The notes under the pieces are model-generated. The model saw nothing but the letters and a program-made list of their open reading frames with translations. It was not told the origin of the DNA and ran no database searches. A program made the position numbers and the translations under genes. Shown piece by piece: positions 1 through 5,489 of a stretch of 5,636 nucleotides of DNA (positions are counted from its first letter, which is position 1; each line of letters starts with the position of its first letter). This DNA is from Opitutaceae bacterium (GTDB lineage: Bacteria; Verrucomicrobiota; Verrucomicrobiia; Opitutales; Opitutaceae): NCBI GenBank assembly GCA_025352845.1, contig JANXSC010000113.1:1-5636 (forward strand), written 5' to 3'.

Positions 1-1071
1 CATCGTGGTGCGGCCGGTGACGCCGGGGAAATCCTTCGTGGCGGCGAGGGCGGCGCGGACTTTCGGGCCGTCGGTCGTGCCAGCGCGGCGCATGGCGTCG
101 GCGTAGAGTATCATGGCGTCGTAGGCGAGGGCGGCGACGCCCTCCGGGGTTTCGTTGTGCCAGCGCGCGCGGAATTTTTGGACGAAGGCCTTCACCTCGG
201 GCGCCTCGTTGTTGGCCGAGTAGTGCGTCGAGTAATAGGTGCCCTCGACGGCCCTGCCACCGAGCTCGGTGAGCTGCGGTGCTTCCCAGCCGTCGCCGCC
301 GATGATCGGAATCGTGAGGCCGAGGGCACGGGCTTGGATGCAGATGAGCGCGGCTTCGGCGTAGTAGCCGGTCGCGGCGATCACATCGGGCTTGAGCGCG
401 CGGATCGTGGTGAGCTGCGCGTTGAAATCCTTGTCACCCTCAGAGTATTTTTGCTCGCCGACGATTTCGCCGCCGAGGCCGGTGAAGGTGCTGCGAAACA
501 CGTTCGACAGGCCGACGCTGTAGGGCGCGGAGGCCGACGTGAGCAGCGCCACGCGCCGCGCATTCAGCTTGGCGTGGGCGAATTTGGCGAGCACCGCGCC
601 CTGAAACGGATCGATGAAGCAGATGCGGAAAATGTAGTCGCCGATCTCGGTGACCTTGGGATTGGTCGAGGAGATCGCCATCATCGGGATGCCGGCGTTC
701 TGGCAGATGGGCGCGGCCTCGAGCGAGTTCGTGGACGGATTGCCCCCGAGCATCGCGACGACTTTATCGCGCGAGATCAGTTTCTTCACGGCGGTGGCGG
801 ACTCGCCGGACTTGGACTGCACGTCCTCAACGAGGTATTCGACCTTGCGGCCGAGGATGCCGCCGGCGGCATTGATCTCCTCGACAGCGATGAGAATACC
901 CTTGCGGCTCGCGATGCCAAACGCCGCATCCTTGCCCGTGAGCGAGGCGTAGTGCCCGATCTTGATCGTGTCTTCGCGGGGGGCGCAGGAGGCGAGCGTG
1001 AGGGCGGCGACGAGCCCGAGCGCAGCGTGCAGGCGGAAGCGGCGAAGGTAAACGCGGGCGGGGTGAATCAC
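1..1071 (-). CDS. Branched-chain amino acid/amide ABC transporter substrate-binding lipoprotein, third of three tandem paralogues (3' end cut by window edge)
   Basis: The open frame runs from a GTG at 1071 to the left edge without a stop (357 residues visible). By comparison with its two neighbours about 27-30 C-terminal residues are missing. It should capture a small solute, probably an amino acid or amide, in the periplasm and deliver it to an ABC permease. Residues 1-29 form a lipoprotein signal: a basic n-region (Arg10, Arg11, Arg13), a hydrophobic core, and lipobox LASC with Cys29 as the lipidation site. Family blocks follow: KIGHYASLTGKDAAFG (36-51), SLEAAPICQNAGIPM (116-130), SSTNP (134-138), GDYIFRICFIDPFQG (144-158), PYSVGL (183-188), GYYAEAAL (235-242) and GGDGWE (258-263). 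The GTG is the only usable start upstream of the signal and overlaps the stop of the preceding gene by four bases (GTGA), which suggests translational coupling. It is the most divergent of the three paralogues around residues 109-116 and 131-136, so its ligand may differ. The family call is firm; the ligand is not known. Confidence 0.9.
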   Translation of the reverse strand, partial: MIHPARVYLRRFRLHAALGLVAALTLASCAPREDTIKIGHYASLTGKDAAFGIASRKGILIAVEEINAAGGILGRKVEYLVEDVQSKSGESATAVKKLISRDKVVAMLGGNPSTNSLEAAPICQNAGIPMMAISSTNPKVTEIGDYIFRICFIDPFQGAVLAKFAHAKLNARRVALLTSASAPYSVGLSNVFRSTFTGLGGEIVGEQKYSEGDKDFNAQLTTIRALKPDVIAATGYYAEAALICIQARALGLTIPIIGGDGWEAPQLTELGGRAVEGTYYSTHYSANNEAPEVKAFVQKFRARWHNETPEGVAALAYDAMILYADAMRRAGTTDGPKVRAALAATKDFPGVTGRTTM

Positions 1072-2195
1072 GGCGCGACGGTTTTGTGGAACTGCAGTTT
1101 GCCGCCCTTGATCGCGATGATGGTGGCGGGCTTCGTCGCGTTGCGGTCCTGGTCGATCGTGGTTACGCCGCTGGCGCCGGCGAAATCCTTGGTGGCGGCG
1201 AGGGCGTCGCGGAGTTTGGCACCATCGGTGGTGCCGGCACGCTTGAGCGCATCGGCAAGGACGTAAACGGCATCGTAGCCGAGCGCGGAGAAGGCGCCGG
1301 GGACTTCGCCGTTCCAGCGCGCCTTGTATTTGCCCACAAACTTGCCGACCGCGGGATCCGTGTTCTCGGGCGAAAAGTGCGTCGAGTAGTAGCAACCGTT
1401 GAGCGCGTCGCCCGCGATCTTGAGGAGCTGCTCGTCCTCCCAGCCGTCGCCACCGATAAACGGCACGGTGATCCCGAGGTCGCGCGCCTGCCGGACGATG
1501 AGCGCGGATTCCGTGTAATAGCCGGGCACAAAGATGGCCTCGACGCCCGCGGCTTTCACCGCGGTGAGCTGCGCGCGGAAATCCTTGTCGCCCTCGGAGT
1601 ATTTCTGCTCAAGAGCGATCATGCCGCCGCCCTTGGTGAATGTCGCGGTGAAAAATTTCGCGAGGCCGACGCTGTAGGCGTTCGAGACACTGGAGATGAT
1701 TGCGACCTTCCTGGCCCTAAGATCGGTGAGCGCGAACTTCGCCATTACCGTGCCCTGAAATGGATCGATGAAGCACACGCGGAAAATGTAGTCGCCCGTT
1801 TCCGTGACCTTGGGATTGGTGGCGGCGGGCGCGATCATCGGGATCTTCGCGGCTTGGGCGATGGGGGCGGCCTCGAGCGAACGGCCGGAGGAGACTTCGC
1901 CAATCAGCGCGATCACTTTTTCGCGCGAAAGGAGTTTTTTCACAGCCGTGGCGCTCTCGCCCGCCTTGGTCTGGTTGTCCTCGTAGGCGAGTTCGAGTTT
2001 TTTCCCGAGCACGCCGCCGGCGGCGTTGATTTCCTCGATGGCGAGCACGACGCCGTGGTGCGAGGTCTGGCCGAAGCCCGCTTCCTTGCCGGTGAGCGAG
2101 GCGTATTCGCCGACTTTGATGGCATCGCTTTGCTTGGCGCACGAGGCCAGCAGCAACAGGCCGGCGGCGAGGAGGGGGAGTGGGATTCGTTTCAT
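1068..2195 (-). CDS. Branched-chain amino acid/amide ABC transporter substrate-binding lipoprotein, second of three tandem paralogues
   Basis: A complete gene of 375 residues for a LivJ-like periplasmic binding protein (Peripla_BP_6 type), expected to bind an amino acid or amide for import. I chose the ATG at 2195 because it gives a textbook lipoprotein signal: Lys2-Arg3, a Leu-rich core, lipobox LASC and Cys19. A GTG at 2231 in the same frame overlaps the upstream stop as GTGA and would add 12 residues, including a hydrophobic LIFFIF stretch ahead of the Lys-Arg pair; it is possible but less likely. Two-lobe family blocks are KVGEYASLTGKEAGFG (27-42), EVSSGRSLEAAPI (100-112), APAATNPKVT (122-131), GDYIFRVCFIDPFQG (134-148), AYSVGL (173-178), GYYTESAL (225-232) and GGDGWE (248-253). 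By homology with E. coli LivJ/LivK, the Ser-rich loop near 102-103, the AAT triad at 124-126, Tyr174 and the Tyr226-227 region line the ligand cleft. It is closest to the upstream paralogue, roughly two thirds identical by eye. The ligand is undetermined. Confidence 0.93.
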   Translation of the reverse strand: MKRIPLPLLAAGLLLLASCAKQSDAIKVGEYASLTGKEAGFGQTSHHGVVLAIEEINAAGGVLGKKLELAYEDNQTKAGESATAVKKLLSREKVIALIGEVSSGRSLEAAPIAQAAKIPMIAPAATNPKVTETGDYIFRVCFIDPFQGTVMAKFALTDLRARKVAIISSVSNAYSVGLAKFFTATFTKGGGMIALEQKYSEGDKDFRAQLTAVKAAGVEAIFVPGYYTESALIVRQARDLGITVPFIGGDGWEDEQLLKIAGDALNGCYYSTHFSPENTDPAVGKFVGKYKARWNGEVPGAFSALGYDAVYVLADALKRAGTTDGAKLRDALAATKDFAGASGVTTIDQDRNATKPATIIAIKGGKLQFHKTVAP

Positions 2196-2234
2196 TGGAA
2201 AAATAAAAAAAATGAGTGAGGCCGTCGTCACGGC
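2196..2234 (-). promoter_or_regulatory. Junction between first and second binding-protein genes: GTGA overlap, small hairpin and T-rich tract
   Basis: Read on the minus strand, the stop TGA (2230-2228) overlaps a GTG (2231-2229) in the next gene's frame. A 5-bp stem, GCCGT/ACGGC with loop GACG, spans the stop (2234-2221). After a further eight bases comes a run of eight T (2212-2205), an A, and five T (2203-2199), just ahead of the chosen ATG at 2195. This is a sharp AT-rich island in GC-rich DNA. No Shine-Dalgarno sequence is present. The U-rich leader could help ribosome loading, or the hairpin and T-run could act as a weak attenuator that lowers expression of the downstream genes. Both readings are inference; the stem is short and stands too far from the T-run for a good terminator. 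Confidence 0.35.
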
Positions 2235-3364
2235 GCGATGCTTTCGACGAAGATGAACTTGCCGTTCTTCACCGTCAGCACGACGGCGGGTTTGGTGGGA
2301 TTGCGCTGCTCGTCGAGCGTGATGGTGCCGGTGACGCCGGGGAAATTCTTCGTCATCGCGAGGGCGTCGCGCAGTTTCGCGGGTTCGGTCGTGTTGGCGC
2401 GCTTGAGGGCATCGACGAGCATCATGACGGAATCGTAACCGAGGCCGGTGAGCGTGTCGGAGACATCGCCCCAGCGCTGGCGGAAGCGGGTGTTAAATTT
2501 GGCGACGACCGGGTCGCTGTTTTCCGGGGAGTAGTGCGTCGCGAAAAACGTGCCCTCGACGGCCTTGCCGCCAATCTCGACGAGCTCGGGAGATTCCCAG
2601 CCGTCGGCGCCGAAGATCGGCACCGTGAGCCCGAGATCCTGCGCCTGTTTGCAGACGAGCGCGGCCTCGGCGTAGTAGCCGGGCACGAAGACGCCCTCGA
2701 CCTTGGCGGCCTTGATCGCGGTGAGCTGGGCGCGGAAATCCTTGTCGCCCTCGGAAAATTTCTGCTCGAGCGCGACCACGCCGCCGTCGGCCGCGAAGCG
2801 TTCCTTGAAATATTTCGCGAGCCCCACGCTGTAGGCCGAAGACGCCGAGGTGAGCAGGCCCACGCGACGCACCTTGAGGGTGTTCTTGGCAAACTTCGCC
2901 ATCACGGTGCCCTGAAATGGATCGATAAAACAGACGCGGAAAATGTAGTCGCCCTTGGCGGTGACCTCCGGGCTCGTCGACGAAGGCGTAATCATCGGAA
3001 TGGCCGCGGCCTGACAAATGGGGGCGGCTTCGAGCGAGCGGCTCGACGCGACCTCGCCGAGCACGGCCACGACTTTGTCGCGCGAGATGAATTTCTTCAC
3101 GATGGTCGCGGACTCGCCAGCCTTGGACTGGTTGTCCTCCGTGAGCAGCTCCAGTTTTTTCCCCAGCACGCCGCCGGCGGCATTGACCTCCTCGATGGCG
3201 AGGAGCGTGCCCTTGTGCGACGCCTGGCCGTAAGTGGCTTCCTTGCCGGTCATCGAGGCGAATTCACCGATCTTGAGCGTGTCGGTCTGCTTGGCGCACG
3301 ACGCGAGGAGGAAGGCGGCGGCGGCGAAAGCGAGAAGGAGGATCGGACGGCGCGATTGAGTCAT
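2228..3364 (-). CDS. Branched-chain amino acid/amide ABC transporter substrate-binding lipoprotein, first of three tandem paralogues
   Basis: A complete 378-residue gene and the promoter-proximal member of the tandem set. The ATG at 3364 is the first start after an in-frame TGA at 3410-3412, so the start is secure although no Shine-Dalgarno sequence precedes it. The signal peptide has Arg5-Arg6, an Ala/Leu/Phe core and lipobox LASC with Cys23; the +2 residue is Ala, as in both paralogues. Family blocks are KIGEFASMTGKEATYG (31-46), EVASSRSLEAAPI (104-116), TPSSTSPEVT (126-135), GDYIFRVCFIDPFQG (138-152), AYSVGL (177-182), GYYAEAAL (229-236) and GADGWE (252-257). The protein should be a periplasmic solute receptor feeding a LivHMGF-type ABC importer, anchored to a membrane by its lipid. 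It aligns with the next paralogue almost without gaps; one residue is missing near 299-303. It ends in IAP with the codons GCG CCG TGA, the same ending as the next paralogue. The substrate cannot be told from sequence: family members bind branched-chain amino acids, amides, urea or aromatic acids. Confidence 0.93.
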   Translation of the reverse strand: MTQSRRPILLLAFAAAAFLLASCAKQTDTLKIGEFASMTGKEATYGQASHKGTLLAIEEVNAAGGVLGKKLELLTEDNQSKAGESATIVKKFISRDKVVAVLGEVASSRSLEAAPICQAAAIPMITPSSTSPEVTAKGDYIFRVCFIDPFQGTVMAKFAKNTLKVRRVGLLTSASSAYSVGLAKYFKERFAADGGVVALEQKFSEGDKDFRAQLTAIKAAKVEGVFVPGYYAEAALVCKQAQDLGLTVPIFGADGWESPELVEIGGKAVEGTFFATHYSPENSDPVVAKFNTRFRQRWGDVSDTLTGLGYDSVMMLVDALKRANTTEPAKLRDALAMTKNFPGVTGTITLDEQRNPTKPAVVLTVKNGKFIFVESIAP

Positions 3365-3410
3365 GGGCGGGGAACGAGGCGCGGAGCCAAGGCCAGCGAC
3401 GGTGGCTTTT

Positions 3411-3430
3411 CAACCAAACTGTTTCGGTTG
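3411..3430. promoter_or_regulatory. Imperfect palindrome, possible operator upstream of the binding-protein operon
   Basis: The arms CAACCAAAC and GTTTcGGTTG pair over nine bases around a central T, with one bulged C. It lies 47 bp upstream of the first binding-protein start, a reasonable place for a regulator to act on a leftward promoter. No regulator gene is in the window and the motif matches no operator I know, so the role is a guess. Confidence 0.25.
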
Positions 3431-3479
3431 TTGCGCGCGGGCGCAGCTCAGTTTCTTGCAACTGCGGCCGACGCCGGGC

Positions 3480-3543
3480 GTAGCGCGGTCAGCCTGACCG
3501 CGGTTTTTTGATGAAAGCAGCACGGTCAGGCTGACCGTGCTAC
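3480..3543. repeat. Inverted pair of REP-like elements (BIME-like), family A
   Basis: Two copies of one short element face each other. The plus-strand copy begins with GTAG (3480-3483) followed by a palindrome with 9-bp arms, CGCGGTCAG/CTGACCGCG, around one C (3484-3502). The second is its inverted copy: palindrome CACGGTCAG/CTGACCGTG around one G (3521-3539), then CTAC (3540-3543), which reads GTAG on the minus strand. The copies differ at one stem pair, G:C (3485/3501) against A:T (3522/3538), a compensated change that keeps the hairpin. The spacer of 18 bp contains a T6 run (3504-3509), so the first hairpin plus T-run resembles an intrinsic terminator on the plus strand, but no plus-strand gene ends there. 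A GTAG head followed by an imperfect palindrome is the hallmark of REP elements moved by RAYT (TnpA-REP) transposases; no such gene is in the window. Confidence 0.75.
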
Positions 3544-3557
3544 GGCGCGACGCGTTT

Positions 3558-3603
3558 CCGCTTAATGAAGCGGGCAAGAAAGTGAGCCGCGCCCTTCGCG
3601 CGG
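3558..3603. other. Two short perfect hairpins upstream of the permease gene
   Basis: CCGCTT (3558-3563) pairs with AAGCGG (3568-3573) across the loop AATG. CCGCGC (3587-3592) pairs with GCGCGG (3598-3603) across five bases. Neither is followed by a T-run, so they are not typical terminators. In DNA this rich in G and C, 6-bp stems can arise by chance. They could lie in the 5' leader of the permease transcript if it starts upstream. Confidence 0.25.
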
Positions 3604-3685
3604 ACGTTGTGCCGGCGTTCGCGGCTTGCGGTGTTTTTTCCGTTTGGGCTTTCCGTTGGGCTGAGACGCTCGTTTCATCGCGCCC

Positions 3686-4801
3686 GTGAACACCTTCGAT
3701 CGGCACCTTCTGCGCGAGTGGCTGCAGATGCTCGCGCTCGTGCTGGCCGCGACGATCGGGCTGCTGCTGGTGCAGGTGCTCTACGACGATTTCCGCTCGC
3801 TGCGCGAACTCGGCGCGCGCGGCTCGGTGTTCTGGCGCTACCTCGGCGTGACGATTCCGAGCTTCCTAGCGATTGTGCTGCCGTTTGCGCTGCTCGTGTC
3901 GCTCCTCTACACGCTGGGAAAACTACACCGCGCCAACGAACTCACCGCGATGCGGGCGGCGGGGGTTGGTTTCGCGCGACTGCTCGCGCCCGTTTGGTTG
4001 GTTGGATTGTTGTGCTGCGGGCTCTCGTGGTGGCTCAACACGACGGTGGTGCCGTGGTCGGTCGAGGAATCGCGCGCGATGAAGGATGAGTTGGAATTTC
4101 GCAGTCAGACCACGAAGGCACTCCCGGCGGATCGCGTCGGCGCGGTGAACAGCGTGGCTTTCGACAACCCGCTCGAGCGCCGGATGTGGTTTCTCAACCG
4201 CTTCAGCAAATCGACGCGGCGTGGTTACGGCGTGTCGGTGTCGGAGCTGGATGCGGAGCGCCGCGAGACCTCGCGCCTGACCGCGGCCGAGGCGTGGTTT
4301 GATACGGCGCGCAACGGCTGGATGTTCAAAAACGGCCGGGCGCTGACGTTTGCGCCCGAGACCGGCGAACTCACGGCGTCGAAGCCGTTCGCCGAGCAAT
4401 TCGAGCCGCGCTACCGCGAGGATCCCGACCTGATGCTGCTCATCGATCGCAAGCCGACGTCGCTCTCGCTGCGGGAGCTGCGTGATCTGATCGCGCAGCT
4501 TGAAATTGAGCACAGCCCGAAGCTGGCGAGCTACGCGGTGCGCTACTACGGGCTCATCGCCGACATGGTCGGCCCGCTCGTCGTGATCGCTATTGCGATT
4601 CCGTTTGCGGTGGCGGGCGTGCGCGTGAATCCGGCGGTGGGCGTGTCGAAATCCATCGGGCTCTTTTTCCTCTACTATGTGTTTAACAGCGCGGCCACGG
4701 CGCTCGCGACGAAGGGGATTGTGGAGCCCGCGGTGGCGGCGTGGCTCCCGCACGGGGCGATCGCGCTGCTGGCAGCGTGGTTTTTCGCGCGGTTGAGATA
4801 G
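3686..4801 (+). CDS. LptF/LptG-family permease (lipopolysaccharide ABC transporter inner-membrane subunit, YjgP/YjgQ family)
   Basis: The 371-residue length matches the family (about 360-370 residues in E. coli LptF and LptG). In the LptB2FG complex these subunits extract lipopolysaccharide from the outer leaflet of the inner membrane and pass it to the LptC-LptA bridge. The layout is right: three N-terminal membrane segments (about 11-32, 52-76, 98-118), a periplasmic part of about 165 residues (119-285) expected to be the beta-jellyroll, and three C-terminal segments (about 288-310, 318-338, 350-368). The cytosolic loop LGKLHRANELTAMRAAG (77-93) corresponds to the coupling region that contacts the ATPase in this family. 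GTG at 3686 is the only start after an in-frame TGA at 3662-3664. The jellyroll stretch with AEAWFDTARNGWMFKNGR (201-218) and the following linker look somewhat more like LptG than LptF, but I would not fix the name. A second permease and LptB are not adjacent. A glycine-zipper gene follows after 57 bp. Confidence 0.9.
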   Translation: MNTFDRHLLREWLQMLALVLAATIGLLLVQVLYDDFRSLRELGARGSVFWRYLGVTIPSFLAIVLPFALLVSLLYTLGKLHRANELTAMRAAGVGFARLLAPVWLVGLLCCGLSWWLNTTVVPWSVEESRAMKDELEFRSQTTKALPADRVGAVNSVAFDNPLERRMWFLNRFSKSTRRGYGVSVSELDAERRETSRLTAAEAWFDTARNGWMFKNGRALTFAPETGELTASKPFAEQFEPRYREDPDLMLLIDRKPTSLSLRELRDLIAQLEIEHSPKLASYAVRYYGLIADMVGPLVVIAIAIPFAVAGVRVNPAVGVSKSIGLFFLYYVFNSAATALATKGIVEPAVAAWLPHGAIALLAAWFFARLR

Positions 4802-4858
4802 TTTTCGGGCGGAGATTTTTTTGAATATCAGTCCAGGGTGGTGCGTCACAGCGGCGCA

Positions 4859-5401
4859 ATGAAAACACTCGTTCTCGCAGTTTCACTCGCGGTGGCCGGG
4901 GTCGCTCCCGCCCATGCGCAGATTTTTCGGTCGTCGGTCGGTGGTGGTGCGGCGGTCGGCGCCGTCGCCGGCAGCCTGATTGGTGGTCACAACGGCGATC
5001 GTTGGGCCGAGGGCGCGATTATTGGGGCGGTGGCCGGAGCCTTGATTGGCTCGGCGGTCGCGCCGCCGGAGCAGGTTTACAGCCCGCCTCCCCGCGTGAT
5101 CTATGTGCAGCAGGCTTACGGGCAGCCGGTGGCCACGGTGCCGGACGCGGCGACAGTGCCGCCCGCACCCACCGTCTGGGCGCAGGCTCCGGTGCAGGTC
5201 GTGACCGCTCCGCCGCAAGTGGTGTATGTCGAGAGTGCGCCGCGGGTCATCTATGTGCCGGTCGAGTCGCCGCGGGTCATTTACGCCGCTCCGCCGGTCG
5301 TGAGCTTCGGCTTCGGATTCGGTTACGGATACCACGCGGGTCCGCGCTGCATCGTCGCGCCGCGCGGCGGCCATTATCACGGCCACGGTTATCGGCGCTA
5401 A
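4859..5401 (+). CDS. Secreted glycine-zipper protein with Val-Tyr-Val repeats
   Basis: A 180-residue protein of unknown function. The ATG at 4859 gives a clear Sec signal peptide (Lys2, core 4-16, cleavage after Ala-His-Ala at 18-20); a GTG seven codons earlier would put unneeded residues in front of it. There is no Cys near the cleavage site, so it is not a lipoprotein. Residues 28-66 carry a glycine zipper: small residues and Gly at regular spacing in two blocks, GGGAAVGAVAGSLIGG (28-43) and GAIIGAVAGALIGSAVA (52-68), separated by HNGDRWAE. This pattern is typical of Gly-zipper_Omp-like envelope proteins and probably inserts in or packs at a membrane. A Pro/Val-rich section (69-147) holds PRVIYV-type repeats at 78, 119, 128 and 138. 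The tail is Gly/Phe/Tyr-rich (150-160), then His-rich, with four His in its last ten residues, ending Arg-Arg. It may be co-transcribed with the upstream permease, 57 bp away. Exact function is not known. Confidence 0.85.
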   Translation: MKTLVLAVSLAVAGVAPAHAQIFRSSVGGGAAVGAVAGSLIGGHNGDRWAEGAIIGAVAGALIGSAVAPPEQVYSPPPRVIYVQQAYGQPVATVPDAATVPPAPTVWAQAPVQVVTAPPQVVYVESAPRVIYVPVESPRVIYAAPPVVSFGFGFGYGYHAGPRCIVAPRGGHYHGHGYRR

Positions 5402-5420
5402 GAACCTATCCGAATAACCC

Positions 5421-5489
5421 GTAGCCAAAGTCGTGAGACTTTGGCCGCAACGCTCGTCGCATGAGCCAAAGTCTCACGACTTCGGCTAC
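5421..5489. repeat. Inverted pair of REP-like hairpins (BIME-like), family B
   Basis: Two 25-bp arms (5421-5445 and 5465-5489) are inverted copies matching at 24 of 25 positions, separated by 19 bp. Each arm is itself a hairpin. The left one is GTAG-headed with a perfect 9-bp stem, GCCAAAGTC/GACTTTGGC, and loop GTGA (5424-5445). The right one, read on the minus strand, also begins GTAG and has loop GTGA, with the stem closed by one G-T wobble. The sequence differs from the pair at 3480-3543 but the plan is the same: GTAG heads outward and a spacer of 18-19 bp. It begins 20 bp past the stop of the glycine-zipper gene, so the transcript could fold into either two hairpins or one long 25-bp stem. 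That could stabilise or end the mRNA, though there is no T-run after it. Confidence 0.8.

Larger units (their letters stand above)
3365..3685. promoter_or_regulatory. Divergent intergenic region between the binding-protein operon and the permease gene
   Basis: This 321-bp gap lies between the minus-strand gene starting at 3364 and the plus-strand gene starting at 3686, so it should carry start signals for both. I see no convincing -35/-10 pair with 16-18 bp spacing on either strand and no Shine-Dalgarno sequence before either start. It holds a small palindrome (3411-3430), an inverted pair of REP-like elements (3480-3543), two short hairpins (3558-3603) and a T6 run near 3634. No protein-coding frame in it looks genuine. 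Confidence 0.6.

Noticed and set aside
3484..3509. Hairpin followed by T6, resembling a Rho-independent terminator on the plus strand
   Set aside because: No plus-strand gene ends upstream of it, and the hairpin is one half of an inverted repeat pair, so the REP reading explains more.
157..3511. Long plus-strand open frames (157-1266, 1086-2219 and 2216-3511) antisense to the three binding-protein genes
   Set aside because: They mirror GC-rich coding sequence on the other strand, their translations are Arg/Gly/Glu-rich with no family motifs, and all three paralogues produce the same type of shadow frame.
3410..3706. Minus-strand open frame of 98 codons across the divergent intergenic region
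   Set aside because: It runs through the REP pair and into the permease start, has no family features, and its Arg/Ser/Thr-rich product looks like non-coding translation.
3923..4849. Minus-strand frame of 308 codons antisense to the permease
   Set aside because: The translation is Arg/His-rich and without motifs, while the plus-strand frame has a full set of LptF/LptG features.
4883..5428. Minus-strand frame of 181 codons over the glycine-zipper gene
   Set aside because: The Arg/His-rich product has no recognisable domain; the plus-strand frame has a signal peptide and glycine zipper.
5421..5489. CRISPR array or transposon terminal repeats
   Set aside because: There are only two copies, inverted and not direct, with a short spacer and no transposase or cas gene in the window.
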